A DNA stretch of 64,000 bases from Paraburkholderia tropica. Its GTDB lineage: Bacteria; Pseudomonadota; Gammaproteobacteria; Burkholderiales; Burkholderiaceae. Position 1 is the first letter of the stretch. Every line of letters starts with the position of its first letter. Location: assembly GCF_900109265.1 (NCBI RefSeq), contig NZ_FNZM01000020.1, forward strand, positions 120,789 through 184,788, written 5' to 3'. Shown one piece after another: positions 36,401 through 45,854 of this stretch. The notes beneath the pieces are model-generated. The model did no database searches, was not told where the DNA came from, and worked only from the letters and a program-made list of their open reading frames with translations. Both the position numbers and the translations under genes were made by a program.

Positions 36401-37301
36401 CGGCGCGCGCGGAAGACGCGCCCGCTGCGGCATACGGCGACGTCAGCGTGCGCGCCGGCGTAATCGTGCCCGACGTCGCATACGGCGCGGCGAGGTTCGC
36501 GGCGCCCGCCACCTCGCCGGACGCGTAAGGCGAAGCAAGACTCTGCGCAGACGCGGCGACGCGCATCGCGACGACGCCTGGCGTCGACACGAACGCCGAG
36601 GCCGGATCGTCCTCGCTCAACGTCGCAGCAATCGGGCGGATGTGGCCCGAACCCGGCGCGCGGGCGTGCGGCTTGTTCGCATTCGTAGCACGTCGATGAA
36701 CGTTGGCCGCAGCCGGAGCACGCGGCGTGTGCGCCACGACCGGTGCCGGAGTCGGCGCGGCGGCAAGCAGCGCCGCGCTGGCCGCAGCCGCAGAAGCCGC
36801 AGAAGCCGCGACGGCCACCGCAGAACCGGCAATCGCCGCCGCCGCCCCACCGCCGTCTTGCGGCTCCAGCGCCGCCGCGCTCACCTGCACGCGCGCATCG
36901 GCGAGACGCTGTTCGGCGCGCGCGAGGGTTTCGTCGATTTCGCGGGCGAGCGCTGCCGCGTCGGTCGAGAGCGCGTCGAAACGGCTCGCGAGCGGCGCAT
37001 TGTCGGCCAGTTCGGCGCGCAGCGAGCGGGCGGTATCGTCGAGTTCGTCGGCGCGGGCGTCGCGTGCGGCGGGCGATTCGACCACACCATCGGTCTGCAG
37101 ACGGCCGAGCGCCACGAGACCGCCGCCGAGCGCGCTCCGATAGCGATCCAGATCGTGGCGCACGCGCGCGGCCTGCGCGGCCCGCTGGTCGATTTCACGC
37201 TGCGCGCCGATCTGCGTCCAGGCCACGAAAGCGTTTGCGCCCACGGCTGCCGCGACGACCGCCAGATTGATGAGGTGCCGCTTCGAAAAATGAAGATTCA
37301 T
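33477..37301 (-). CDS. Membrane-bound PAS-GGDEF-EAL cyclic-di-GMP protein
   Basis: Large (1274 residues) inner-membrane signalling protein that may make and/or degrade cyclic-di-GMP. Order: membrane segment (about 11-28); a periplasmic part to about 415; second membrane segment (416-436); three PAS domains (about 455-575, 583-700, 708-825); GGDEF domain with intact HGGDEF (914-919) and inhibitory RTSD five residues before it; EAL domain with MEALVRW (1042-1048), DDFGTGYSSLSYLK and VIAEGVET. Both catalytic motifs look intact. The periplasmic part is Ala-rich and carries five L-x-x-P-Y-A motifs (255-323). The neighbouring genes give no hint of the signal sensed. Confidence 0.93.
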   Translation of the reverse strand: MNLHFSKRHLINLAVVAAAVGANAFVAWTQIGAQREIDQRAAQAARVRHDLDRYRSALGGGLVALGRLQTDGVVESPAARDARADELDDTARSLRAELADNAPLASRFDALSTDAAALAREIDETLARAEQRLADARVQVSAAALEPQDGGGAAAAIAGSAVAVAASAASAAAASAALLAAAPTPAPVVAHTPRAPAAANVHRRATNANKPHARAPGSGHIRPIAATLSEDDPASAFVSTPGVVAMRVAASAQSLASPYASGEVAGAANLAAPYATSGTITPARTLTSPYAAAGASSARAASLAEPYAAASSPRPSNLAEPYAAATNAATNASTSTQTSASATQLAAAPNSAQVVAQPLAATPAFASTAAWIASEYIRLDGRADRIDAKLSALQGEQDLALAGTLAESARAGSRASILLIVTMLAGATLLIYTFGVRENAAREKLRALAGLRQRNERFQGLFDAHPVPMYVFDRETLRFLAVNTAAIQQYGFSEEEFLAMTIRDIRPQDDVTRLEQHLARSDTLTQHIRTMAGIWHHVRRDGTLISADISHHSLTFQGRAAVFVLADDVTEQIKAEVEAQRSNQMLETVIDNIPQRIFWKDAESRYLGCNMTFARDAGLAYPEQIVGKTDDELPWRAYAESMRAQDREVIVAGLPRLNFEEDLTIDGLHRTTITSKLPLLDGDGRVMGVLGTYSDTTESKRADLALRLQSRALDACVNAILITGPGPGGSNLIEYANPAFRRITGYDPAEVVGQDSRLLQRDDRDQDGLVAIRQALMSNREVSAVLRNYRKDGALFWNQLLIAPVPDLDGRITHHIGIINDVTELIRYQEQLEYQANYDSLTLLPNRNLLRDRLQQALVSAQRHERGVAVVFIDLDGFKNVNDSLGHSVGDRLLGVVAERLTRCTRTSDTVARHGGDEFVIVLTDTIDEKSLINWMERARSMISEPVLIDGTELYVGCSLGASVFPQDGNDAEALLKKADVAMYRAKELGRNTFQFYQPEMNAAAGARMDLERRLRRALRDGEFLLHYQPQVDIGSGRIVGMEALVRWLDPEAGLISPAKFIPIAEESGLIGPLSDWVLREACRQNRAWQDAGLPNVRVSVNLSAKTFHQRDIAELVKGVLDETGLEPCWLELELTESTLMRNAEEAVSMLNALHEQGVGIAIDDFGTGYSSLSYLKRLPVDRLKIDRSFVSDIGTSGDDETITAAIIALAHELRLQVIAEGVETSQQFAFLRERACDELQGFFFAPPLPGPEVAALLGASASYEEGAALAWTQ

Positions 37302-37575
37302 TGAAAGCCGAACGTCGTTCGTCCCCGCGCGGAGGCACGGGCTGTCCGATTACGACCTGCGCGCGACAGGCTGGCGCGCGAAGCGCCATTCCGGATAACG
37401 GCAGACGTCGGCAAGGCTTGAGGGGCAATCGCGCGTGAATTCGCTCGAATCGGCGCAAACCGAGGAAACGCTCAAAAGCCGCGTCCCGCCTGGGGTTGCG
37501 CGCAAACGTTTCACTCGCCAAAGGGCGGAAAAATCGCCCGGAAAACCCAAAAACGCGGCGCGGAGAACCGTGCGC

Positions 37576-38070
37576 TCAGCGCGCCGCGTTGCGCGGCACC
37601 GCGAGACCGAATTCGCGCATCGCCGGAACGAAATCGTGATTCGCCTCGGGCTTGCGCGCGAGCTTGGCGAGCACGTAGCGCTGGAACGGCGCGAGTTGCG
37701 CCCAGTCTTCGATATCGGGCGTGCGCAGATCGGCGAGCCCCGCCTGGTTGGCGACGCCGCCCGGCACCGCGCTGACGTTGCGCCACGCGGGCGCTTCTTC
37801 GGGCGCGAACCATTCGGGTTCGACGTTCGCGTGCGTGCGCAGCATTTCGAAGAGCGCGTGATCGAAGTTCGGCTCGATCTCGGTGTCGTCGTCCACGGGA
37901 AAGCGCGCGAGCAGGCGGCGATCCTCGTAAGGCAGCAGTTGCCACTGCGCGAGCGAAATACGCAGCCCGAAACGATCCAGATTGAAACGCACGCACATGG
38001 GGATGAAGGTGAGGTCCTCCGACGATACGACCTCGAATTCAAACAGCAGCGGAGTTTCAGTCAATGCCAT
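37576..38070 (-). CDS. Nitrate reductase-associated protein family (unknown function)
   Basis: Small cytosolic protein of 164 residues matching, from memory, the nitrate reductase-associated protein family. Typical text includes FEFEVVSSEDLTFIPMCVRF at the N-terminus, FDLDRFGLRIS-like residues (here FNLDRFGLRISLAQW) and WAQLAPFQRYVLAKL near the end. Its biochemical role is not established. It is divergent from fdhD, which serves molybdenum-dependent formate dehydrogenase; the pairing suggests a link to molybdoenzyme metabolism. No molybdoenzyme structural gene is in this window. Confidence 0.75.
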   Translation of the reverse strand: MALTETPLLFEFEVVSSEDLTFIPMCVRFNLDRFGLRISLAQWQLLPYEDRRLLARFPVDDDTEIEPNFDHALFEMLRTHANVEPEWFAPEEAPAWRNVSAVPGGVANQAGLADLRTPDIEDWAQLAPFQRYVLAKLARKPEANHDFVPAMREFGLAVPRNAAR

Positions 38071-38305
38071 GGCGTTATCCTCGCGAAACGGACGGCGGCA
38101 AACGGCGCCCGCTTGAGGTATTTTAGAACCTTATGTGCGCCGCGCAGCGCGTCCGCGTGTCTGCCGCGCGTGCGCCGATACTGAATATCGGCGCGCGGCG
38201 CGGACCGCCGCCAACGCACCGGCGCGGATAATGGCCGTTGCGGCGTGTGTCGATTGTGTCGATTGCGTCGTTCCGCCCCCGATACCGCGCGCCTCTGCCT
38301 CGTTG

Positions 38306-39238
38306 ATGGAGTCCCTTCGTTTGAATCCCGCGTCCCCTTTGCATCCCGTCGCTGTCGCCGATACCGCCCAGCCCGCCCATCCCGCCGAGCCCCACGCGCC
38401 CGACACCGGCGAGCAGCCCGGCGCCGTCGAATTGCGCGTGCACCGCCATCGCGGCGAGAGCGTGGAAACGCGCACCGATCACGTCGGTCAGGAATGGCCC
38501 GTCGCGCTGGTCTTCAACGGCATTTCCCACGCGGTCATGATGTGCACGCCGCGCGACCTCGAAGCATTCGCGGTGGGCTTTGCGATTTCGGAAGGCATCG
38601 TCGGGCGCAACGCCGACATTCAGGACATCGAGGTCCACTGGCACGCCGAGGCCGAGATGCCGCACGCCGAAGTGCATCTCACGGTCGTGCAGCAGGCGTT
38701 CGTCGAGCTGAAGGAAAAGCGCCGCGCGCTCGCGGGTCGCAGCGGCTGCGGCGTGTGCGGCATCGAGAGCATCGACCTGCTCGATCTCGAACCGGAAATC
38801 GTGCCCGATACCGGCTTTCTCGCGCGCCTCGCGCCCGACGCGATCGCGCGCGCCGCCCGCGAATTGCCGCAACACCAGGCGCTCACGAAACTCACGGGCG
38901 GTCTGCATGCAGCCGCGTGGTGCGATGCCGACGGCCAGATCCTGCGCGCCTTCGAGGACGTGGGCCGTCACAACGCGCTCGACAAACTGATCGGCCAACT
39001 GGTGCTCGATCGCGCCGACACGCAGCAAGGCTTCGTGTTCCTCTCCAGCCGCGCGAGCTACGAGCTGGTGCGCAAGGCCGCGCGCGTCGGCATGCCGATG
39101 GTCGCGACGATCTCGGCGCCCTCCTCGCTCGCGATCACCATCGCGAAGCGCGCCGGACTGCGGCTCGTGAGCTTCTGCCGCGAGACCGGCTACGTCGATT
39201 ACGACACGGCGGCGAGTACGACGACAAACGCAGCCTGA
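38306..39238 (+). CDS. fdhD: Formate dehydrogenase accessory sulfurtransferase
   Basis: Transfers sulfur from the IscS desulfurase to the molybdenum cofactor of formate dehydrogenase. The essential Cys pair is in RSGCGVCGIESIDLL; other family blocks are VFNGISHAVMMCTPRDLEAFAVGFAISEG, AAWCDADGQILRAFEDVGRHNALDKLIG and SRASYELVRKAARVGMPMVATISAPSS, each quoted here only to locate the fold. ATG 38306 gives 310 residues; the longer frame back to 38135 is Arg/Cys-rich and unlikely. The first ~45 residues are a Pro/Ala/His-rich extension. It ends 12 bp from the convergent enoyl-CoA hydratase. Confidence 0.93.
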   Translation: MESLRLNPASPLHPVAVADTAQPAHPAEPHAPDTGEQPGAVELRVHRHRGESVETRTDHVGQEWPVALVFNGISHAVMMCTPRDLEAFAVGFAISEGIVGRNADIQDIEVHWHAEAEMPHAEVHLTVVQQAFVELKEKRRALAGRSGCGVCGIESIDLLDLEPEIVPDTGFLARLAPDAIARAARELPQHQALTKLTGGLHAAAWCDADGQILRAFEDVGRHNALDKLIGQLVLDRADTQQGFVFLSSRASYELVRKAARVGMPMVATISAPSSLAITIAKRAGLRLVSFCRETGYVDYDTAASTTTNAA

Positions 39239-39250
39239 ACGCGCTAGCGC

Positions 39251-40021
39251 TCAGTCGAACTGCCGGAAGTCCGGCTTGCGCTTTTGCAGGAAGGCCGTGA
39301 ACGCCTCGCGCGCTTCAGGCGCGAGCAGCATCTTGCCGAAATGCACCGACTCCTCGCTCATCTGCGTCTTGATCTCGTGTTCGCTCGCGCGCTTCATGAG
39401 CGTCTTGGTCGCGCGCAGCGACGACGCGGGCAGCGCGACCAGCTTCGCAAGTTGCGCGCTCACGAAGGCATCGAGTTCGGCGGCGGGCAGCACGCGGTTC
39501 ACGAAGCCGATGCGATGCGCCTCGGCGGCGTCGAAGGTCTCGCCGAGCAGCAGCTTTTCGGCCGCGCCCTGATAACCGGCCACGCGCGGCAGCAGCAGCG
39601 ACGAAGCCGCTTCCGGGCACAGACCGAGCTGCGCGAACGGCATCGCGAACCTCGCCGTATCGGCGGCATACACCATGTCGCAATGCAGCAGCATGGTCGT
39701 GCCGACGCCGATTGCCGCGCCCTGCACCGCCGCAACGAGCGGCTTCTCGAAGGTCGCGATCGTGGCGAGAAAGCGCATCACGGGCGAATCGCCGCCGGTG
39801 GGCGGATTCTTCAGGAAGTCCTCGATGTCGTTGCCCGCCGTGAAAATCTCGGCATGGCCGCGCAGCAGCACGGCGCGCACCGCCTTGTCGTCCTGCGCCG
39901 CCATCAGCGCGTCGCTCATCGCCTGATACATCGCGGGCGTCAGCGCGTTCTTGCGCTCGAGCCGGTTGATGGTGATCGTCAGCACGCCGTTGTCGCGTGC
40001 GGTCAGAATGTCGTTGCTCAC
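39251..40021 (-). CDS. Enoyl-CoA hydratase/isomerase family protein
   Basis: Crotonase-fold enzyme of 256 residues, probably acting on enoyl-CoA intermediates. The oxyanion-hole regions are seen in GHAEIFTAGNDIEDFLK (about residues 55-71) and VAAVQGAAIGVGTTMLLHCD (about 97-116); FAMPFAQLGLCPEAASSLLLPR follows. The second acidic catalytic residue is not certain, so hydratase versus isomerase cannot be decided. It lies downstream of the beta-oxidation genes on the same strand, but a strong terminator separates it from the thiolase gene, so it may have its own promoter or rely on read-through. Confidence 0.88.
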   Translation of the reverse strand: MSNDILTARDNGVLTITINRLERKNALTPAMYQAMSDALMAAQDDKAVRAVLLRGHAEIFTAGNDIEDFLKNPPTGGDSPVMRFLATIATFEKPLVAAVQGAAIGVGTTMLLHCDMVYAADTARFAMPFAQLGLCPEAASSLLLPRVAGYQGAAEKLLLGETFDAAEAHRIGFVNRVLPAAELDAFVSAQLAKLVALPASSLRATKTLMKRASEHEIKTQMSEESVHFGKMLLAPEAREAFTAFLQKRKPDFRQFD

Positions 40022-40073
40022 TGTACTGTCTCCTCAGTGCGAGGCCGGCGCGCCTCGTTCACCTGCCGAATAG

Positions 40074-40110
40074 TAAAAACGGTTCGCAGACCGCGAAGTC
40101 TGCGAACCGT
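40074..40110 (-). terminator. Intrinsic terminator after the thiolase gene
   Basis: A perfect 13-bp stem (40079-40091 with 40098-40110; arms ACGGTTCGCAGAC and its complement) with a 6-base loop. On the minus strand it is followed at once by TTTTT. It lies 40 bp beyond the thiolase stop and about 58 bp before the enoyl-CoA hydratase start. Confidence 0.92.
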
Positions 40111-40149
40111 GTCGATCACGCATGGCATCTGCGTGCGCCAAAGAAGCGC

Positions 40150-41349
<1,200 letters not shown>

Positions 41350-41387
41350 CTGTAACTCCAGTCCGTTATGTGCGTACGCCGTGCCGC

Positions 41388-43829
41388 TTAGTTGCGCACC
41401 GGCTTGCCGGTTTGCAGCATGCCCATGATGCGTTCCTGCGTCTTCTGCGTGCCGAGCAGATCGACGAACGCGCGGCGTTCGAGCGTGAGCAGCCATTCTT
41501 CGTCGACGAGGCTGCCCGCTTCGACGTCGCCGCCGCAGACGGCTTCCGCGATACGTCCCGCGATCAGGTAATCGTGATCGCTGATGAAGCGACCGTCGCG
41601 CATGTTGACGAGCGACGCCTTGATGGTCGAGATCGCCGAGCGGCCCGCGACCGGAATCTGCTTCGCGCGCAGCGGCGGACGGTAGCCCGACGCGCTCAGC
41701 GCGCGCGCTTCCTTCTTCGCCGTGTCAAGCAGCTCGAACACGTTGAAGACGATCGTGTCCGTCGGCTTCAGATAACCCATCGTGCGCGCTTCGAGCGCCG
41801 AGCCGGAGACCTTCGCCATCGCCGCGTTCTCGAACGACTTCTGCAGGAAGCGCAGCAGATCGCTCGGCACGGCGCCGATCGCCGCCGCGCCTTCGGCCGC
41901 GCGAATCGCCGCTTCCTTCAGGCCGCCGCCCGCGGGCACGAGCCCCACGCCCACCTCAACGAGACCGACATAGCTCTCGATATGCGCGACGCGCTTCGCG
42001 CTGTGCAGCATGATTTCGCAGCCGCCGCCGAGCGCGATGCCCGACACCGCCGCCACGACCGGCACGTTCGCGTACTTCACGCGCAGCATCGTGTCCTGGA
42101 ACTTCTTCACGAACGGCTCGATGCCCTTCGCACCGCCCATCATGAAGGCGGGCATGGCTTCTTCGAGGTTCGCGCCCGCCGAGAACGGGCCGCCCGGCGC
42201 GCCGAGTTTCAGCGACGTCGGTTGCCAGATCACGACGCCCTTGTAGCCGTCTTCGGCGATCTCGATGGCCTTCACGAGCGAGTCGAGCACGCCCGGGCCC
42301 ATCGTGTTCATCTTGCTTTTGTACGAGACGATCACGACATCGTCTTCGCCCGCGCGATCGTCGACCCACGCACGCAGATGCTCGTTCTCGAACAGCGTCT
42401 TGCCGAAGCTCTTCGGATCGCGTGCGTTCGACTCGCCGAACAGCGCCGCGCGGAACACCTGGCGCTCGTAGACCGGCAGATCCGGACGCGGCACGAAGCG
42501 CGACTCAGCCGGCGACCACGAACCGTCCGCGCCATGCACGCCGCCGTTGTTCGCGACCGCGCCCTCGAACACCCAGGCGGGCAGCGGCGCGTTCGACAGC
42601 GTCTTGCCCGCGTCGATGTCTTCCTTCACCCATTCGGCGACCTGCTTCCAGCCCGCGGCCTGCCAGCCTTCGAACGGACCTTCGTTCCAGCCGAAGCCCC
42701 AGCGGATCGCGAGGTCGACATCGCGCGCGTTGTCGGCGATCGATTGCAGATGCACGCCGATGTAATGGAACACGTCGCGGAAGATCGACCACAGGAACTG
42801 CGCCTGCGGATGCTCCGATTCGCGCAGCAGCTTCAGACGCTCGGCGGGCGGGCGCTTGAGGATGCGGCCCACCAGTTCGTCGGCCTTCGCGCCGCCGTCC
42901 ACGTACTCGCCGGTGTTGCCGTCGAGCACCTTGATCGCCTTGCCTTCCTTGCGATAGAAACCGCCGCCGGTCTTCTGGCCGAGCGCGCCCTTCGCGACCA
43001 GACCCGCCAGCACGGCCGGCGTCTCGTAGACCGGGAAGAACGGATCGTCCTTGAGGTTGTCCTGCATCGTCTTGATGACGTGCGCCATCGTGTCCAGACC
43101 CACCACGTCGGCGGTGCGGAACGTGGCCGACTTCGCGCGGCCCAGACGGCTGCCCGTGAGATCGTCGACTTCGTCGAAACGCAGGCCGAACTTCTTCGCT
43201 TCGGCGATCACCGCGAGAATCGAGAAGATGCCGACGCGGTTCGCGATGAAGTTCGGCGTATCCTTCGCGCGCACCACGCCCTTGCCCACGACGCTCGTGA
43301 GGAACGATTCGAGCTGGTCGAGAATTTCCGGCTGCGTGTGCACGGTCGGGATCAGCTCGACCAGGTGCATGTAGCGCGGCGGATTGAAGAAGTGCACGCC
43401 GCAGAAGCGCGCCTTGAGGTTGTCGTCAAAACCTTGCGACAGTTCCGTGATCGACAGACCCGAGGTGTTCGTCGCGAAGATGGCCTTCGGGCCGATGTGC
43501 GGCGCGACCTTCTTGTAGAGGTCGTGCTTCCAGTCCATGCGCTCGGCAATCGCTTCGATCACCACGTCGCATTCCGCGAGCTTCGCGATGTCGTCTTCGT
43601 AGTTCGCGGGCGTGATGTACTGCGCGTCGTCCTTCACGCCGAACGGCGCGGGCGAGAGCTTCTTCAGCGTCTCGATGGCTTTCAGCGCGATGGCGTTCTT
43701 CGGACCTTCTTTCGCGGGCAGATCGAACAGCAGCACGGGCACGCGGGCGTTGATCAGGTGCGCGGCGATCTGCGCGCCCATCACGCCGGCGCCGAGCACG
43801 GCCACCTTGCGAATATTAAGATTGCTCAC
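41388..43829 (-). CDS. 3-hydroxyacyl-CoA dehydrogenase / enoyl-CoA hydratase fusion (FadN-like)
   Basis: Bifunctional beta-oxidation enzyme. The NAD-binding dehydrogenase domain comes first (VAVLGAGVMGAQIAAHL, then NTSGLSITELSQGF and FCGVHFFNPPRYMHLVEL). The enoyl-CoA hydratase domain comes last (FSAGANLEEAMPAF, VVAAVSGIALGGGCEIMLHS, VGLVPAGGGLKEAAIRA). This order is the reverse of E. coli FadB and matches Bacillus FadN. I choose the GTG start at 43829 because GGAGG lies seven bases upstream; the ATG at 43853 lacks such a site. This gives 813 residues. It sits between acyl-CoA dehydrogenase and thiolase genes, so a full oxidation spiral is encoded together. Confidence 0.93.
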   Translation of the reverse strand: MSNLNIRKVAVLGAGVMGAQIAAHLINARVPVLLFDLPAKEGPKNAIALKAIETLKKLSPAPFGVKDDAQYITPANYEDDIAKLAECDVVIEAIAERMDWKHDLYKKVAPHIGPKAIFATNTSGLSITELSQGFDDNLKARFCGVHFFNPPRYMHLVELIPTVHTQPEILDQLESFLTSVVGKGVVRAKDTPNFIANRVGIFSILAVIAEAKKFGLRFDEVDDLTGSRLGRAKSATFRTADVVGLDTMAHVIKTMQDNLKDDPFFPVYETPAVLAGLVAKGALGQKTGGGFYRKEGKAIKVLDGNTGEYVDGGAKADELVGRILKRPPAERLKLLRESEHPQAQFLWSIFRDVFHYIGVHLQSIADNARDVDLAIRWGFGWNEGPFEGWQAAGWKQVAEWVKEDIDAGKTLSNAPLPAWVFEGAVANNGGVHGADGSWSPAESRFVPRPDLPVYERQVFRAALFGESNARDPKSFGKTLFENEHLRAWVDDRAGEDDVVIVSYKSKMNTMGPGVLDSLVKAIEIAEDGYKGVVIWQPTSLKLGAPGGPFSAGANLEEAMPAFMMGGAKGIEPFVKKFQDTMLRVKYANVPVVAAVSGIALGGGCEIMLHSAKRVAHIESYVGLVEVGVGLVPAGGGLKEAAIRAAEGAAAIGAVPSDLLRFLQKSFENAAMAKVSGSALEARTMGYLKPTDTIVFNVFELLDTAKKEARALSASGYRPPLRAKQIPVAGRSAISTIKASLVNMRDGRFISDHDYLIAGRIAEAVCGGDVEAGSLVDEEWLLTLERRAFVDLLGTQKTQERIMGMLQTGKPVRN

Positions 43830-43994
43830 GTTGTTCCTCCAGCGGATATGCAATGTCGAGCGGATAGGAGATGTCTCGCGGCGCGCACCGGTGTGTCGTC
43901 GGGGTGGCGTTATTCTGGCCGGTGCGCCGCTTGAAGATTGTGTTGATGCAGTGGCGATGCGCTCGCGTCAGCACGCGGCGCATCGCGCAAGCGC

Positions 43995-45782
43995 TTAGAA
44001 CAGCGCTTCGTCGACTTCCATCAGCGTCTTCGAACCCGCGCGCGCCTGGCGGATCGAGGTCGCCGTTTCGGGCAGCAGCTTGGCGAAGTAGAAACGCGCC
44101 GTGGCCAGCTTCGACTTGTAGAACGGATCGCCCGAGCTTTCCTTGTCGAGCGCGATGCGCGCCATGCGCGCCCAGAAGTACGCGAACACCAGATGGCCCG
44201 CCGTGCGCAGATACGGCACCGCGGCCGCGCCCACTTCGTCCGGGTTCTGCATGGCCTTCATGCCGATTTCCATCGTGAGCTTCTGCATCTTGTCGCCGAT
44301 GTCGGCGAGCGGATTCACGAACTCCTGCATCTCCGTCTTGATGCCTTCGGCTTCGACGAATTCCGTCACGAGCTTGCCGAACTTCTTGAGCTTCGCGCCC
44401 ATGTCGCCGAGCACCTTGCGGCCCAGCAGATCGAGCGATTGAATGGTGTTCGTGCCTTCGTAGATCTGGTTGATCCGCGCGTCGCGCACGTACTGCTCCA
44501 TGCCCCACTCGGAGATGAAGCCGTGGCCGCCGTACACCTGCATGCCGAGGTTGGTGCTCTCGAATGCGTTGTCGGTCAGGAAGGCCTTGATGATCGGCGT
44601 GAGGAGCGCGACGAGGTCGGCGGCTTCCTTGCGCTCGGTTTCGTCGCCGTGCGAGAGTTCCTTGTCGATCTGCAGCGCCGACCAGTACGTGAAGGCGCGC
44701 GCGCCTTCGGCCCAGGCCTTCTGCGTGAGCAGCATGCGGCGCACGTCCGGATGCACGATGATCGGATCGGCGGCCTTTTCCGGCGCCTTCGGGCCCGTGA
44801 GCGAGCGCATCTGGAGGCGCTCCTTCGCGTACACGAGCGAGTTCTGGTACGCGACTTCCGTGAGACCCAGACCTTGCATGCCGACGCCGAGGCGCGCCGC
44901 GTTCATCATCACGAACATGGCGTTCAAGCCCTTGTTCGGTTCGCCGACGAGCCAGCCCGTCGCGCCGTCGAGATTCATGACGCAGGTGGCGTTGCCGTGG
45001 ATGCCCATCTTGTGTTCGATCGAGCCGCACTTGATGCCGTTGCGCTCGCCCACGTCGCCCGAGGCCGTGGGGATGAACTTCGGCACGACGAAGAGCGAGA
45101 TGCCCTTGGTGCCTTGCGGTGCGTCCGGCAGGCGCGCGAGCACGAGGTGGATGATGTTCTCCGCCATGTCGTGCTCACCGCTCGAGATGAAGATCTTCGT
45201 GCCGGTGATCGCGTAGGAGCCGTCGCTGTTCGGTTCGGCCCTGGTGCGCAGGATGCCGAGGTCGGTGCCGCAGTGCGGCTCGGTCAGACACATCGTGCCG
45301 GTCCACACGCCTTCGACGAGCTTCGGCAGATAGGCCTGCTGGAGTTCGGGCGTGCCGTGCGCGTGCAGACATTCGTAGGCGCCGTGCGACAGACCCGGAT
45401 ACATGGTCCACGCCTGGTTCGCCGAGTTGAGCATTTCGTAGAGCGCGTTGTTCACGAACGCGGGCAGGCCCTGGCCGCCGTATTCGGGATCGCAGCCCAG
45501 CGCGGGCCAGCCGGCCTCCACGTATTGCCTGTACGCTTCCTTGAAGCCAGTGGGCGTGGTGACGACGCCGTCGCCGGCATACGTGCAGCCTTCGCGGTCG
45601 CCGACCTGGTTCAGCGGAAACAGCACCTCCGAGCAGAACTTGCCCGCTTCTTCGAGCACCTGGTTGATGGTGTCGGCATCGAGGTCGGCGTGCTTCGGCA
45701 TCTGCTTGACTTCGCCTTCCACGTTCAGCAGCTCGTGCAGCACGAATTGCATGTCACGCAGCGGCGCGGTGTACTGTCCCAT
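43995..45782 (-). CDS. Acyl-CoA dehydrogenase (long form, C-terminally extended)
   Basis: FAD-dependent enzyme for the first step of fatty-acid beta-oxidation. 595 residues, longer than the ~380-residue short-chain type, with an extra C-terminal domain ending SIRQARAGSKTLMEVDEALF. Conserved text: TGTMCLTEPHCGTDLGILRTRA, GTKIFISSGEHDM, CGSIEHKMGIHGNATCVMN and YGGHGFISEWGMEQYVRDARINQIYEGTN with the usual catalytic Glu region. It begins 72 bp after the TetR gene and precedes the FadN-like gene by 165 bp. Chain-length preference is not visible. Confidence 0.94.
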   Translation of the reverse strand: MGQYTAPLRDMQFVLHELLNVEGEVKQMPKHADLDADTINQVLEEAGKFCSEVLFPLNQVGDREGCTYAGDGVVTTPTGFKEAYRQYVEAGWPALGCDPEYGGQGLPAFVNNALYEMLNSANQAWTMYPGLSHGAYECLHAHGTPELQQAYLPKLVEGVWTGTMCLTEPHCGTDLGILRTRAEPNSDGSYAITGTKIFISSGEHDMAENIIHLVLARLPDAPQGTKGISLFVVPKFIPTASGDVGERNGIKCGSIEHKMGIHGNATCVMNLDGATGWLVGEPNKGLNAMFVMMNAARLGVGMQGLGLTEVAYQNSLVYAKERLQMRSLTGPKAPEKAADPIIVHPDVRRMLLTQKAWAEGARAFTYWSALQIDKELSHGDETERKEAADLVALLTPIIKAFLTDNAFESTNLGMQVYGGHGFISEWGMEQYVRDARINQIYEGTNTIQSLDLLGRKVLGDMGAKLKKFGKLVTEFVEAEGIKTEMQEFVNPLADIGDKMQKLTMEIGMKAMQNPDEVGAAAVPYLRTAGHLVFAYFWARMARIALDKESSGDPFYKSKLATARFYFAKLLPETATSIRQARAGSKTLMEVDEALF

Positions 45783-45854
45783 GTTTTTCTCCCTTGATAG
45801 AGCCTTAGAGTGTCGGGCCTTCGCGTACCGCCGCGGCGCTGTGCGCGGCGTGGG

